Part shown: positions 51,971-61,150 of the stretch, piece after piece | Position numbering within the stretch: position 1 is the first letter of the stretch | How the letters are laid out: every line of letters begins with the position of its first letter | DNA from: Psychroserpens mesophilus | GTDB lineage: Bacteria > Bacteroidota > Bacteroidia > Flavobacteriales > Flavobacteriaceae | Length of the DNA: 64,000 nt | NCBI RefSeq assembly: GCF_000826645.1 | Contig: NZ_JXJP01000020.1 | Span: 333,221-397,220 of the forward strand | Direction: 5' to 3' | Made by a program: the position numbers and the translations under genes | The notes under the pieces: generated by a model | Databases searched by the model: none | Told to the model about the DNA's origin: nothing | What the model saw: only the letters and a program-made list of their open reading frames with translations

Positions 51971-53059
51971 TTATTCAAAATATGAAAACGTTTCACCTTC
52001 CTTTATCTTCAATAAGGTTTCATAAATCATCTTAATCACATTTTCAACGTCTTCACGATGCACCATTTCCACCGTTGTATGCATATAGCGCAAAGGCAAT
52101 GAAATTAAAGCGGAAGCAACTCCACCATTACTATACGCAAAAGCATCTGTGTCTGTTCCAGTAGCTCTCGATAACGCTGAACGCTGGAATGGGATTTTTT
52201 TAGCTTCAGCAGTATCTGTAATTAAATCACGAAGTTTTTGTTGTACAGCTGGTGCATAAGCGACAACAGGGCCTTTGCCCATTTCTAAATGACCTTCTTT
52301 CTTCTTATCGATCATTGGTGTTGTTGTATCATGAGTCACATCTGTTACGATGGCTACATTAGGTTTGATACGATCAGTTATCATTTGTGCACCACGTAAA
52401 CCAATTTCTTCCTGAACCGAATTCGTTACATACAATCCGAAAGGTAATTTCTTTTTATTTTCTTTAAGTAAACGAGCCACTTCAGCAATCATAAATCCGC
52501 CCATTCTATTATCTAAGGCACGACATACAAATTTATCTTTATTAAGAATGTGAAATTCATCAGGATAAGTAATCACACAACCAACATGTACACCAAGCTT
52601 TTCAACCTCTTCTTTTGTTGCACAACCACAATCGATAAAAATATTATCTGGTTTTGGAGGTTCTTCTTTAGACTTATTTCTGGTATGAATGGCAGGCCAG
52701 CCAAAAACACCTTTGACAATGCCTTTTTTGGTGTGAATGTTTACAATTTTACTTGGAGCAATCTGGTGATCACTACCACCATTTCTGATGACGTATATTA
52801 ATCCGTTGTCTGAAATGTAATTCACATACCACGAAATTTCATCGGCATGACCTTCAATAACAACTTTGTATTTAGCTTTCGGATTTATGACACCAACAGC
52901 AGTACCATAAGTATCTGTAATAAATTCATCTACATACGGTTTTAAATAGTCCATCCAAATGTTTTGTCCGTCCCATTCATATCCTGTAGGAGAAGCGTTG
53001 TTTAAATATTTTTCTAAGAAATCTAGTGATTTTTTGTTGAGTATACCTTTTGTAGCCAT
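51971..53059 (-). CDS. M42-family metallopeptidase (glutamyl aminopeptidase/FrvX-like)
   Basis: A 362-aa cytoplasmic aminopeptidase of the M42 family (tetrahedral TET type). The di-metal site is visible: EGHADEISW, FIDCGCATKEEVEKLGV, CRALDNRMGGFMI, TNSVQEEIGLRGA with the catalytic Glu, and VTDVTHDT. A C-terminal histidine appears in RYMHTTVEMVH. It trims N-terminal residues from peptides. Length is typical. It is monocistronic in layout, with a 97-base gap to the aminotransferase. Confidence 0.93.
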   Translation of the reverse strand: MATKGILNKKSLDFLEKYLNNASPTGYEWDGQNIWMDYLKPYVDEFITDTYGTAVGVINPKAKYKVVIEGHADEISWYVNYISDNGLIYVIRNGGSDHQIAPSKIVNIHTKKGIVKGVFGWPAIHTRNKSKEEPPKPDNIFIDCGCATKEEVEKLGVHVGCVITYPDEFHILNKDKFVCRALDNRMGGFMIAEVARLLKENKKKLPFGLYVTNSVQEEIGLRGAQMITDRIKPNVAIVTDVTHDTTTPMIDKKKEGHLEMGKGPVVAYAPAVQQKLRDLITDTAEAKKIPFQRSALSRATGTDTDAFAYSNGGVASALISLPLRYMHTTVEMVHREDVENVIKMIYETLLKIKEGETFSYFE

Positions 53060-53126
53060 TTATAAAAATTTTGTACTAAATTAATAATATTAATAGGATT
53101 TTAAGGTTTTACACATTGTAAATATT

Positions 53127-53134
53127 TAATTTTG
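53127..53134 (+). promoter_or_regulatory. Possible -7 box for the DUF4294 gene
   Basis: TAATTTTG matches TAnnTTTG; it lies about 50 bases before the preferred ATG at 53184. The -33 region has no TTG at the right distance. Confidence 0.3.
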
Positions 53135-53183
53135 ACGAAAGTTTAAAATTGAGTTTGGAATGGTTTTAGCTCAATCAGAGATA

Positions 53184-53870
53184 ATGAAGTTAATCACATT
53201 TTTATTTATTGCGTTTCCAGTCTTTGTATTTGCTCAAATGGACCCAATACAACAAGACTCAACTGCTGTTGAATATATTTTAGTAGAAGGCGATTCCATC
53301 CCTAAAACGGCTATTAGTCTTAATGAAGTTTTATTATTGCAACAATTGAAATTTGATTCTAAAGACGAACGAATTAAATATTTGATATTAAAACGAAAAA
53401 CTATCAAGGTTTATCCATATGCCAAGTTAGCGGCAGAACGCTTAACAACTTTAAACGCGCGATTGGCGACTCTTGAGACAAAACGAGCAAAACGTCGATA
53501 TGCGAAACTTATTCAGAAATATATTGAAGAAGAATTTTCTGCTGAACTCAAGAAATTAACCAGAACAGAGGGTCAGATTTTAATCAAACTCATACACAGA
53601 CAAACGGGTAAAACAACGTTTGATCTCATCAAGCAGTTGCGAAGTGGTTGGCGAGCCTTTTGGTTTAATACGACAGCGAGTATGTTTGATATATCATTAA
53701 AACGAGAATTTGATCCACTTCATGTTAAGGAAGATTTTTTAATTGAGGATATTCTTGAACGTGCTTTTCAGGATGGCATATTGAAACGTCAAGAACCAGC
53801 ATTAGATTTTGATTACTATGATTTATCTGATAAATGGCTTAAAAATAAAACTCCAGAGACAAAACAGTAA
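53184..53870 (+). CDS. DUF4294 family secreted protein
   Basis: A 228-aa protein with a clear signal peptide from the ATG at 53184 (KLITFLFIAFPVFVFAQ); an ATG at 53160 would add eight residues before it. The mature part matches the DUF4294 family of Bacteroidota: TVYPYAKLAAERL-like segment near residue 90, LIQKYIEEEFSAELKKLTRTEGQ, IKLIHRQTGKTTFDLIKQLRSGWRAFWFNT and REFDPLHVKEDFLIE. The function is not established. Its TAA stop overlaps the ATG of the next gene (TAATG), so the two are translated together. Confidence 0.88.
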   Translation: MKLITFLFIAFPVFVFAQMDPIQQDSTAVEYILVEGDSIPKTAISLNEVLLLQQLKFDSKDERIKYLILKRKTIKVYPYAKLAAERLTTLNARLATLETKRAKRRYAKLIQKYIEEEFSAELKKLTRTEGQILIKLIHRQTGKTTFDLIKQLRSGWRAFWFNTTASMFDISLKREFDPLHVKEDFLIEDILERAFQDGILKRQEPALDFDYYDLSDKWLKNKTPETKQ

Positions 53871-54496
53871 TGCGAATACAATCGGCTTTTGAAGAACGAC
53901 TAAATGCTTGGAGCCATGGACTAGGAGCTGCTTTAGGAATAGCAGGACTTGTACTACTAGTTGTTTTTCTGAAGCAAGAAACACCTTATGCCTTGTTTAG
54001 TGTGATTGTTTATGGCATTTCAATTATTGTTCTTTTTTTGGCATCAACATTTTATCATGCCGTAAATGATGAACGTCGTAAACATTATTTTAGAATAGTA
54101 GATCATATTAGTATCTACTTGCTTATTGCTGGTACATATACGCCTGTCTTACTAATTATGTTACCTGACAGTTTGGGTTGGGAATTGTTCTGGACGGTTT
54201 GGGGAATTGCGGCTTTTGGAGTCATTTTGAAACTCTTTTTTACTGGAAGATTTGAAACTTTTTCTACCTTGTTGTATCTGGTAATGGGATGGCTGATTGT
54301 ATTTGATTTCTCAACGCTTGCAGATCGGATGGATACTAACGGACTTCTATTACTGTTTGCTGGAGGACTATTTTACACTGTCGGAATTGTATTCTATGCC
54401 ATTGAAAAGATTCCTTATAATCATGTGATTTGGCACTTTTTTGTCCTAGGAGGTGCAATTTGCCATTTTTTTATGGTCTACTTTTATATCATTTGA
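53870..54496 (+). CDS. Hemolysin III/PAQR-family membrane protein (YqfA-like)
   Basis: A 208-aa, seven-helix membrane protein of the hemolysin III/progestin-adipoQ receptor family. The conserved zinc-site features are visible: EERLNAWSHGLGA at the start, STFYHAVN, IVDHISIYLLIAGTYTP in the middle and HVIWHFFVLGGAICHFFMVY at the end. Bacterial members may be membrane hydrolases (ceramidase-like fold); a real haemolytic role is unproven. It is coupled to the DUF4294 gene. Its stop overlaps the convergent small membrane protein gene by eight bases. Confidence 0.93.
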   Translation: MRIQSAFEERLNAWSHGLGAALGIAGLVLLVVFLKQETPYALFSVIVYGISIIVLFLASTFYHAVNDERRKHYFRIVDHISIYLLIAGTYTPVLLIMLPDSLGWELFWTVWGIAAFGVILKLFFTGRFETFSTLLYLVMGWLIVFDFSTLADRMDTNGLLLLFAGGLFYTVGIVFYAIEKIPYNHVIWHFFVLGGAICHFFMVYFYII

Positions 54497-54734
54497 GCTT
54501 ACTTTTTTTTAAAGTCAAAAGCGCATAAAGTGATACCAAAACCCATGCACCTTCTAAAATAATAAAAGGCACGTAATCTAAAAGCACTGAAGCGATACAA
54601 GCTAATGTGGCTCCAATCAAATTCAATTTAATAAACGCGATATCTTTGTGATTTAATGTTCCAATAACATTAAGAAAATAGGCGAGTAGGATAAGAAATA
54701 CACCAATAGAACCAATCCAGTCTGTATATGTCAT
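54489..54734 (-). CDS. Small three-helix membrane protein (CBU_0592-like)
   Basis: An 81-aa protein with about three hydrophobic segments (GVFLILLAYFLNVIG, LIGATLACIASVLL, ILEGAWVLVSLYALL), matching the short CBU_0592-type membrane family in Bacteroidota. Function unknown. The ATG at 54734 lies seven bases after the thrC stop, so it is probably the last gene of the thr operon transcript. It overlaps the hemolysin III gene by eight bases on the other strand. Confidence 0.8.
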   Translation of the reverse strand: MTYTDWIGSIGVFLILLAYFLNVIGTLNHKDIAFIKLNLIGATLACIASVLLDYVPFIILEGAWVLVSLYALLTLKKSKLK

Positions 54735-54741
54735 GGTATAA

Positions 54742-56034
54742 TTATTTGAGTAGAAATTCTTTCAAATCTGTGTAGTTTGAAATAGAAGTTGCTACTTTCT
54801 CTTTATGCATTATCGCTTTAATTTGAGGAGGAAGGTCAACAGTCGTTTTAATAACGTCTTCAACGACATCCAAAAACTTTGTTGGATGCGCAGTTTCCAG
54901 AAAGACACAGTGTGCATCTGGATGGTTTTTTAAATACGATTTACAACCTAAATACCCAACTGCGCCGTGAGGATCTGCAATATAGTTATATGTTTCATAA
55001 ATTTCTTTTAAAGCCAATCGGGTGGCATCGTCTGTAAAACTGAAGGACGATAAATTTTCTTTTAACTTGCTGAAATCATTTTTATAAATTTCCTGAATAC
55101 GAATAAAATTACTCGGATTTCCAACATCCATAGCATTGCTGATGGTTTGAACTGAAGGTTTTGGTTTGTAAGTTTCCGTGTTTAAATAGGTTGTTACGAC
55201 ATTATTGGCATTATTTGATGCTACAAAATGTTTGATAGGTAAGCCTAATTGTTGTGCCATCATGCCTGCACAAATATTTCCGAAGTTTCCACTTGGAATC
55301 GAAAACACAATATCATCATAAGAATTATGCAGTTGCTTGTAGGCAAACATAAAATAAAATAGCTGAGGCAACCAGCGTGCAACATTGATTGAGTTGGCCG
55401 AGGTAAGTTGCATTTTATTGGTCAATTCTTCGTCTAAAAATGCACGTTTAACCATGTCCTGACAATCATCAAAAACACCATCAACTTCTAAGGCAGTAAT
55501 ATTTTGACCAAGTGTTGTGAGTTGTTTTTCTTGAATATCACTTACTTTTCCGGAAGGATATAAAATCACAACATTTACGCCTTTTACACCTAAAAATCCG
55601 TTGGCAACTGCACCTCCTGTATCTCCTGACGTAGCCACTAAAACCGTCACTTCATTCGTGTTGTTGGCATTGAAATAGCCTAAGCATCTCGCCATAAAAC
55701 GTGCGCCAACATCTTTAAACGCCATTGTTGGTCCGTGAAATAACTCAAGTGTAGAGATGTTTTTATCTAATTCAACAACTGGAAAATTAAAATTTAGGGT
55801 GTCCTGAATGATATCTTTTAATATGGCTTCAGGAATATCAGGACTTACAAATTGCCTAATAGCTTCAAAAGCAATTTCAGTGTATGATAAATCATCAATA
55901 TTTTCAAAAAAAGACTTCGGTAAAGCCGTAATATGTTTGGGAAAATACAAGCCTTTATCTGGAGCCAGGCCTTTAATAACAGCATCTTTAAATGTGGTGT
56001 CTGGAGCCTGTTTATTTAAACTGAAATACGTCAT
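54742..56034 (-). CDS. thrC: Threonine synthase
   Basis: Converts O-phospho-L-homoserine to L-threonine with pyridoxal phosphate; last step of threonine synthesis. The 430-aa product starts YFSLNKQAPDTTFKDAVIKGLAPDKGLYFP, split here by family segments, with the PLP lysine Lys107 in GPTMAFKDVGARF. The phosphate-binding loop is SIPSGNFGNICAG. Other family segments are LVATSGDTGGAVANGF and ADPHGAVGYL. Length matches the family (about 430). It overlaps nothing but starts two bases after the thrB stop, indicating tight co-translation. Confidence 0.97.
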   Translation of the reverse strand: MTYFSLNKQAPDTTFKDAVIKGLAPDKGLYFPKHITALPKSFFENIDDLSYTEIAFEAIRQFVSPDIPEAILKDIIQDTLNFNFPVVELDKNISTLELFHGPTMAFKDVGARFMARCLGYFNANNTNEVTVLVATSGDTGGAVANGFLGVKGVNVVILYPSGKVSDIQEKQLTTLGQNITALEVDGVFDDCQDMVKRAFLDEELTNKMQLTSANSINVARWLPQLFYFMFAYKQLHNSYDDIVFSIPSGNFGNICAGMMAQQLGLPIKHFVASNNANNVVTTYLNTETYKPKPSVQTISNAMDVGNPSNFIRIQEIYKNDFSKLKENLSSFSFTDDATRLALKEIYETYNYIADPHGAVGYLGCKSYLKNHPDAHCVFLETAHPTKFLDVVEDVIKTTVDLPPQIKAIMHKEKVATSISNYTDLKEFLLK

Positions 56035-56036
56035 GG

Positions 56037-56972
56037 TTATTCTAATATTTTAATGCCTTCCGTATTAATTTTTGAAAGATGAATTTCAAAATCAATACTT
56101 GTTTGAGAATATACCTTTTGGATGGCATCTCTTACTTTCATTGCCTGTTCCTCTCCTTTGCATAAACTAAAAATTGAAGGTCCAGAACCCGAAATGCCAC
56201 AACCCAAAGCACCATGTTTTAATGAGGTTTCTTTTACAGCATCGAAATGTGGAATCAGCTGACTTCGATATGGCTCCACGATAACATCTACAAGACTTTC
56301 ACTTAACAAGTTGTAATCTTCAGTATGTAAAGCATGAACTAAGCTGCCAACATTAGACCATTGCTCAATAGCATCTTTCATATCAACTTTTTGTGGTAGA
56401 ATAGCTCTCGCTTCGGAAGTCTTAATTTCTATTTGCGGATGAATAACCACAGCAAATAAATCTTTTGGTGTTGGCAATTCTATAATTTTTAAAGGCTTCA
56501 AGCTTTTTACCAAAGTAAATCCTCCAAAGAGCGCAGGAGCGAGGTTATCTGCATGCTCACAGTTACTTGCTAACGCTTCGCCTTTCATGGCAAAGTTTGT
56601 TAATTGCGTTTTATTATAAGGTTTTCCAAGTAATTCATTCATTGCGAAAACACTTCCTGCGGCACTAGCTGCACTACTTCCAATGCCGCTTCCAGGTTTG
56701 ATATTTTTATAGATTTCCAATTCAAATCCGAAGTCCGGATTAGCATCTTTATATAGTGCAAGCGCGGAAACACCAGCCACATTGTTTTCGGCTTCAAAAG
56801 GTAAATCGTAGCCTACAATTTTTGAGATGGTGATGCCTTTTTGAGTTGTTTTTCTAATAATCATTTCATCGCCAACGGTGTCTAAGCAAAACCCAAGCAC
56901 ATCAAATCCACAGGATACATTTGCTACGGTTGCAGGTGAGAAAATTTTTATTTGATTCGAAGTTTTTTCCAC
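56037..56972 (-). CDS. thrB: Homoserine kinase
   Basis: Phosphorylates L-homoserine with ATP; a GHMP kinase. The 311-aa product carries the signature KPGSGIGSSAASAAGSVFAM, starts IKIFSPATVANVSCGFDVLG, and ends with GCGISGSGPSIFSLCKG, all typical. The start is GTG at 56972, nine bases after the thrA stop. It lies between thrA and thrC in the same order as in enterobacteria. Confidence 0.97.
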   Translation of the reverse strand: MEKTSNQIKIFSPATVANVSCGFDVLGFCLDTVGDEMIIRKTTQKGITISKIVGYDLPFEAENNVAGVSALALYKDANPDFGFELEIYKNIKPGSGIGSSAASAAGSVFAMNELLGKPYNKTQLTNFAMKGEALASNCEHADNLAPALFGGFTLVKSLKPLKIIELPTPKDLFAVVIHPQIEIKTSEARAILPQKVDMKDAIEQWSNVGSLVHALHTEDYNLLSESLVDVIVEPYRSQLIPHFDAVKETSLKHGALGCGISGSGPSIFSLCKGEEQAMKVRDAIQKVYSQTSIDFEIHLSKINTEGIKILE

Positions 56973-56981
56973 AATGAAGCC

Positions 56982-59429
56982 TTATTTATTTCCTATTTTA
57001 ATAATATCTGCAAACAATCCGGAAGCTGTGACATCAGCTCCAGCACCAGCGCCTTTAACAATTAGTGGTTGTTCTGGATAACGTTCGGTGTAAAACATGA
57101 CAATATTATCTTTACCTTCTAAATTGTAAAACGGATGGCCTTCAGGAATTTCTCTTAAACCCACTTTAGCTTTTCCATTTTTATATTCTGCAACATATTT
57201 CAACTGACAATTTTTGGTTTTCGCAGAAGCGTATAATTTTTGAAAATGTGCTTCATCAGCTTTAAGCGTTTTGTAGAAATCATCAACTGTTTTGCTGTTG
57301 AGATTAGCTTCCGTCAGGAACGACTTATTATCGATATCTTCAATTTCCATCACTCCGCCATTCTCTCTGGCAAGGATTAATATTTTTCTAGCCACATCAA
57401 TACCACTTAAATCTATACGAGGATCAGGTTCGGTATAGCCTTCAAACTGTGCACGCTTAACAGTATCGTGGAAGTTTGTACGATCGCTAAAGTTGTTAAA
57501 TACAAAATTTAAACTTCCAGATAAAATAGCTTGGATACTTGTGACTTTATCGCCAGAGGCTACTAAATTGTTCAGGGTGTTAATAATTGGCAATCCTGCA
57601 CCAACGTTGGTTTCATACAGAAAAGCAGTGTTGTAACTCAAGGATAAGTCTTGAAGCTTTTTATAATTGTCGTAAGTTCCAGAACAAGCAATTTTATTAC
57701 AAGCAACAACGGCAATACTTTGTTTTAAATAATTATCGTACCATTTGGAGACACCTTCATCTGCAGTAATGTCAACAAAAATACTATTTCGTAAATTCAG
57801 GTCCACTACTTTGTTAAAAAAGCCTTGTAAACTAGATTTTTCAGCGTAATGAAACTGAGATGCCCAATCGTTAAGGTTGATACCATCTTCATTAAAGATC
57901 ATTTTTCTGGAGTTCGCCATACCAGCAATACGCACATCAATTTTGAGTTTTTTCTTAAGGAAATTATGCTGCTGTGTAATTTGATCTATAAGTTTTTCAC
58001 CCACATTTCCAATGCCTACAATAAACACATTGAGTTGTTTTGTTTTAACTTCAAAAAAACGTTCGTGCAAGACATTCAGTGCTTTTTTAACATCATTATT
58101 ATTAATAACTGCTGAAATATTTCGTTCAGAAGCACCTTGTGCGATGGCTCTAATATTAATATTATTTTTGCCTAGCGTACTGAACATTTTTCCACTAATC
58201 CCTTGGAAATTTTTCATGTTATCACCAATAAGAGCAATGATCGATAAGCCATCTTCAATAAGTATTGGATCAATTTTGTGAAGCGAAATTTCATTTTCAA
58301 ACGCTGTATCAATCGCAACTTTTGCTTTATCAGCATCACTGATGTCAATTCCGAAGCAAATAGAGTGTTCTGAAGATGCCTGAGTAATGAATATGATATT
58401 GATCTTTTCTTGAGCAAGCGTTTCAAATAAACGTTTTGAAAACCCAGGAATACCAACCATGCCACTACCTTGTAAGGTCAATAAGGCAATATTATTGATG
58501 TTTGTAATCCCTTTTACAGGTGATTTGGTTAGTAGTTCTATTTCGGAAGAAATTGTAGTGCCAGTTTCTTCAGGTTTTAGAGTATTCTTTATCTGTATAG
58601 GTATGTTTAAATCTAAAGCAGGCTGAACTGTTGGAGGATACAATACTTTTGCTCCAAAATGTGAAAGTTCCATAGCCTCCTGATACGATAATTGCTTTAT
58701 AGGATAAGCGTGTTTTACCAGTTTCGGATTTGCAGTAAACATACCACTAACGTCAGTCCATATTTCTAACTGTATAACTTTTAAGGCAGCAGCAATGATA
58801 GCAGCAGTAAAATCTGATCCACCACGACCTAACGTTGTAATTTCTCCTAGTTGCGATCTTGAAACGAATCCAGGAATAATAGTGATATCTTGATTGGCCG
58901 ATTTGAAATATGTTTTGATATTTTCGTTTGTATCTTTAAAAATCACATTAGCCTTGGTGAAATTTGAATCGGTCACTATCAATTCCTGAGCATTTTTTCT
59001 TTCAGCGTAAATGCTTCTGGATTTCATGGTTTCGGTAATGATATATGAAGATAACAATTCGCCAAAACTCAATAATTTATCGGTCGTTTTTGGAGATAAT
59101 TCATTAATTAAAAACAAGCCATCTAAAAGATCCTTTAATTCTTTAAGTGTGTCTTCAACATATTTTACGACTTCTTTATTTTTTTTCGGAATAAGAGTGT
59201 CAATAAGTTTTAAATGACTTCGCTGAATAGCTAAAAACGCCTCTTTGTAATCTTTGTTTTTTGATTGAGCCAGACGACCAGCATTTAGTAATTTATCAGT
59301 GATTCCGCCTACGGCTGAAACGACACAAATCACTTTTTCGTTATCAGATTTCTTTTCTAATATAGAGATTACCTGATTGATGGTATGTGCCGAACCAACA
59401 GATGTGCCTCCGAATTTTAAAACTTTCAT
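56982..59429 (-). CDS. thrA: Bifunctional aspartate kinase / homoserine dehydrogenase
   Basis: First and third steps from aspartate to threonine in one 815-aa chain. The aspartokinase domain (residues 1-290) has KVLKFGGTSVGSA and the GRGGSDFTAAI motif. Two ACT-type regulatory domains lie at about 300-450. The homoserine dehydrogenase domain begins near 460 with VFIVGIGNVGEKLI, then ACNKIACSG and NVGAGLPIINTLN, and EGYTEPDPRIDLSGIDVARK. The ATG at 59429 is chosen because the conserved KVLKFGGTS begins there; an upstream TTG would add 16 residues. A TACTTTTG box at 59475-59482 is the likely promoter. The ACT domains suggest threonine feedback. Confidence 0.97.
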   Translation of the reverse strand: MKVLKFGGTSVGSAHTINQVISILEKKSDNEKVICVVSAVGGITDKLLNAGRLAQSKNKDYKEAFLAIQRSHLKLIDTLIPKKNKEVVKYVEDTLKELKDLLDGLFLINELSPKTTDKLLSFGELLSSYIITETMKSRSIYAERKNAQELIVTDSNFTKANVIFKDTNENIKTYFKSANQDITIIPGFVSRSQLGEITTLGRGGSDFTAAIIAAALKVIQLEIWTDVSGMFTANPKLVKHAYPIKQLSYQEAMELSHFGAKVLYPPTVQPALDLNIPIQIKNTLKPEETGTTISSEIELLTKSPVKGITNINNIALLTLQGSGMVGIPGFSKRLFETLAQEKINIIFITQASSEHSICFGIDISDADKAKVAIDTAFENEISLHKIDPILIEDGLSIIALIGDNMKNFQGISGKMFSTLGKNNINIRAIAQGASERNISAVINNNDVKKALNVLHERFFEVKTKQLNVFIVGIGNVGEKLIDQITQQHNFLKKKLKIDVRIAGMANSRKMIFNEDGINLNDWASQFHYAEKSSLQGFFNKVVDLNLRNSIFVDITADEGVSKWYDNYLKQSIAVVACNKIACSGTYDNYKKLQDLSLSYNTAFLYETNVGAGLPIINTLNNLVASGDKVTSIQAILSGSLNFVFNNFSDRTNFHDTVKRAQFEGYTEPDPRIDLSGIDVARKILILARENGGVMEIEDIDNKSFLTEANLNSKTVDDFYKTLKADEAHFQKLYASAKTKNCQLKYVAEYKNGKAKVGLREIPEGHPFYNLEGKDNIVMFYTERYPEQPLIVKGAGAGADVTASGLFADIIKIGNK

Positions 59430-59474
59430 TAGTATTGATTTACAACTTAAATGGAGTTGTTTTATATTAAGTTC

Positions 59475-59482
59475 CAAAAGTA
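59475..59482 (-). promoter_or_regulatory. Bacteroidota -7 box for thrA
   Basis: TACTTTTG on the minus strand matches TAnnTTTG. The leader to the thrA ATG would be about 40 bases, too short for a classic threonine attenuator. No leader peptide rich in Thr or Ile was seen. Confidence 0.45.
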
Positions 59483-59512
59483 TTACTTTTACTTTTAAAT
59501 AAAACTTAAGAC

Positions 59513-61063
59513 GTGAAAATTTTCTCGAAAGAACAAATATATGAAGGTGATAAATTGACTGCTGAAAAACAGAATATTACCTCTACAGAATTAATGGAAC
59601 GCGCAGGCATTCAAATCTTCAACTGGTTGCACGTTAGAATGCAAGGTGCTCAAGTGCCTATTCATGTCTTTTGCGGCATAGGTAATAATGGAGGCGACGG
59701 TTTAGTTGTAGCCAGACACTTAATTATTCATGGCTATAATGTAAAAACCTATATTGTTAATTGTAGTGATAAACGTTCAAAAGATTTTTTGATTAATTAT
59801 GAGCGTATTAAGGAAACGACAAAAGATTGGCCAGCGATGTTAACCTGTAAAGGAGACTTTCCTCAAATTCACAAAGATGATATTATTCTTGATGCCGTAT
59901 TTGGAATAGGTTTAAATCGTCCTGTAGATGAATGGGTCGCTCAATTATTTATGCATTTCAGAGCTAGCAATGCCTTTACACTTTCGGTAGATATTCCATC
60001 TGGTGCTTTTACCGACAAGGTTGTTGAAAATGAAGACAGTGTTGTATGGGCAAACCATACTTTAAGTTTTCAATCACCAAAATTAATTTTTTTCCTACCT
60101 GATACAGCTAAATATTCATTGCAATGGGAAGTTTTAGATATCGGTATTGACAGAGAGTTTTTGTTTAAAACAGAAACAGAAGTTGTCCTTATCGGAAAAC
60201 ATGAAGTGTTACCCATGTATCAACCTCGTGAGAAGTTTGTACATAAAGGCACTTACGGACATGCTTTAATTCTAGGCGGAAGCTATGGAAAAATAGGAGC
60301 AACAGTTTTGGCTAGTAGGGCTGTATTAGCTTCTGGAGCAGGACTGGTAACCACTTTTATACCGAAATGTGGTTATTCGATATTGCAAACTGCTTTACCC
60401 GAAGCCATGGTGATCACAGATTCAAGTGAGTCCATTATTACTGATATTAATTTTGAAATAAAACCACAAGTTATTGGTTTGGGAATTGGTATGGGAACTG
60501 ATCCAGAAACTATAGCTGCTTTAGAGAAATTTCTAAAATCTAATAAAGTTCCATTGGTTGTTGATGCTGATGGATTAAACATTATTTCAAAGAAGAAGAC
60601 CTTAATTAAATTGTTACCCAAACGCTCGGTACTAACCCCTCATCCAAAAGAATTAGAACGTTTAATTGGAAATTGGAAAGATGATTTTGATAAACTTAAA
60701 AAAGTCAAAGCGTTTTCAAAGAAATATGATGTAATTGTAGTCATTAAAGGCGCAAATACCATTACAGTTTACAAGGATAGATATTATGTCAATACCACTG
60801 GAAATCCGGGTCTTGCGACCGCTGGGACTGGAGATGTATTAACTGGGATTATCACAGGAATGATAGCTCAAGGTTATAATGCATTACAAGGAACATTGTT
60901 CGGAGTTTATCTTCATGGTCGTTCTGCAGATATAGCTATAGAAGATTTAGGCTATCAAAGTTTAATTGCGAGTCATGTCATTGATGCATTGGGAGAAGCC
61001 TACATTGACTTGTTTAAACAGCCAGAACAACCACAAGCTGAACAACCAAAAGATGAAAATTAG
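59513..61063 (+). CDS. nnr: Bifunctional NAD(P)H-hydrate epimerase / ADP-dependent dehydratase
   Basis: Repairs hydrated NADH and NADPH: the epimerase interconverts R and S forms and the dehydratase restores the S form. The 516-aa chain has the YjeF_N epimerase domain at residues 1-215 (CGIGNNGGDGLVVARHL; NVDIPSGAF-like region) and the YjeF_C dehydratase domain at 225-500 (HKGTYGHALILGGSYGKIGA, LTPHPKELERL and the GTGD-type motif TAGTGDVLTGIITGM). The start is GTG at 59513. It is divergent from thrA. The chain ends in a Pro/Glu/Gln-rich tail. A terminator lies 25 bases downstream. Confidence 0.96.
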   Translation: MKIFSKEQIYEGDKLTAEKQNITSTELMERAGIQIFNWLHVRMQGAQVPIHVFCGIGNNGGDGLVVARHLIIHGYNVKTYIVNCSDKRSKDFLINYERIKETTKDWPAMLTCKGDFPQIHKDDIILDAVFGIGLNRPVDEWVAQLFMHFRASNAFTLSVDIPSGAFTDKVVENEDSVVWANHTLSFQSPKLIFFLPDTAKYSLQWEVLDIGIDREFLFKTETEVVLIGKHEVLPMYQPREKFVHKGTYGHALILGGSYGKIGATVLASRAVLASGAGLVTTFIPKCGYSILQTALPEAMVITDSSESIITDINFEIKPQVIGLGIGMGTDPETIAALEKFLKSNKVPLVVDADGLNIISKKKTLIKLLPKRSVLTPHPKELERLIGNWKDDFDKLKKVKAFSKKYDVIVVIKGANTITVYKDRYYVNTTGNPGLATAGTGDVLTGIITGMIAQGYNALQGTLFGVYLHGRSADIAIEDLGYQSLIASHVIDALGEAYIDLFKQPEQPQAEQPKDEN

Positions 61064-61087
61064 GTAATAGCTTAATTCATATTTACT

Positions 61088-61117
61088 AAAAAGTCACTCC
61101 ATTCAGAGTGACTTTTT
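61088..61117. terminator. Bidirectional rho-independent terminator
   Basis: AAAAAGTCACTC (61088-61099) and GAGTGACTTTTT (61106-61117) form a perfect 12-base-pair stem with a six-base loop. A and T runs flank it on both sides. It lies between nnr (plus) and the TlpA-like gene (minus), and suits both. Confidence 0.88.
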
Positions 61118-61150
61118 CATAATATTATAGTCGGTATGAGTTATCCCATA

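Noticed and set aside
59430..59512. Threonine attenuator leader before thrA
   Set aside because: The leader is about 40 bases, with no Thr/Ile-rich peptide and no competing hairpins.
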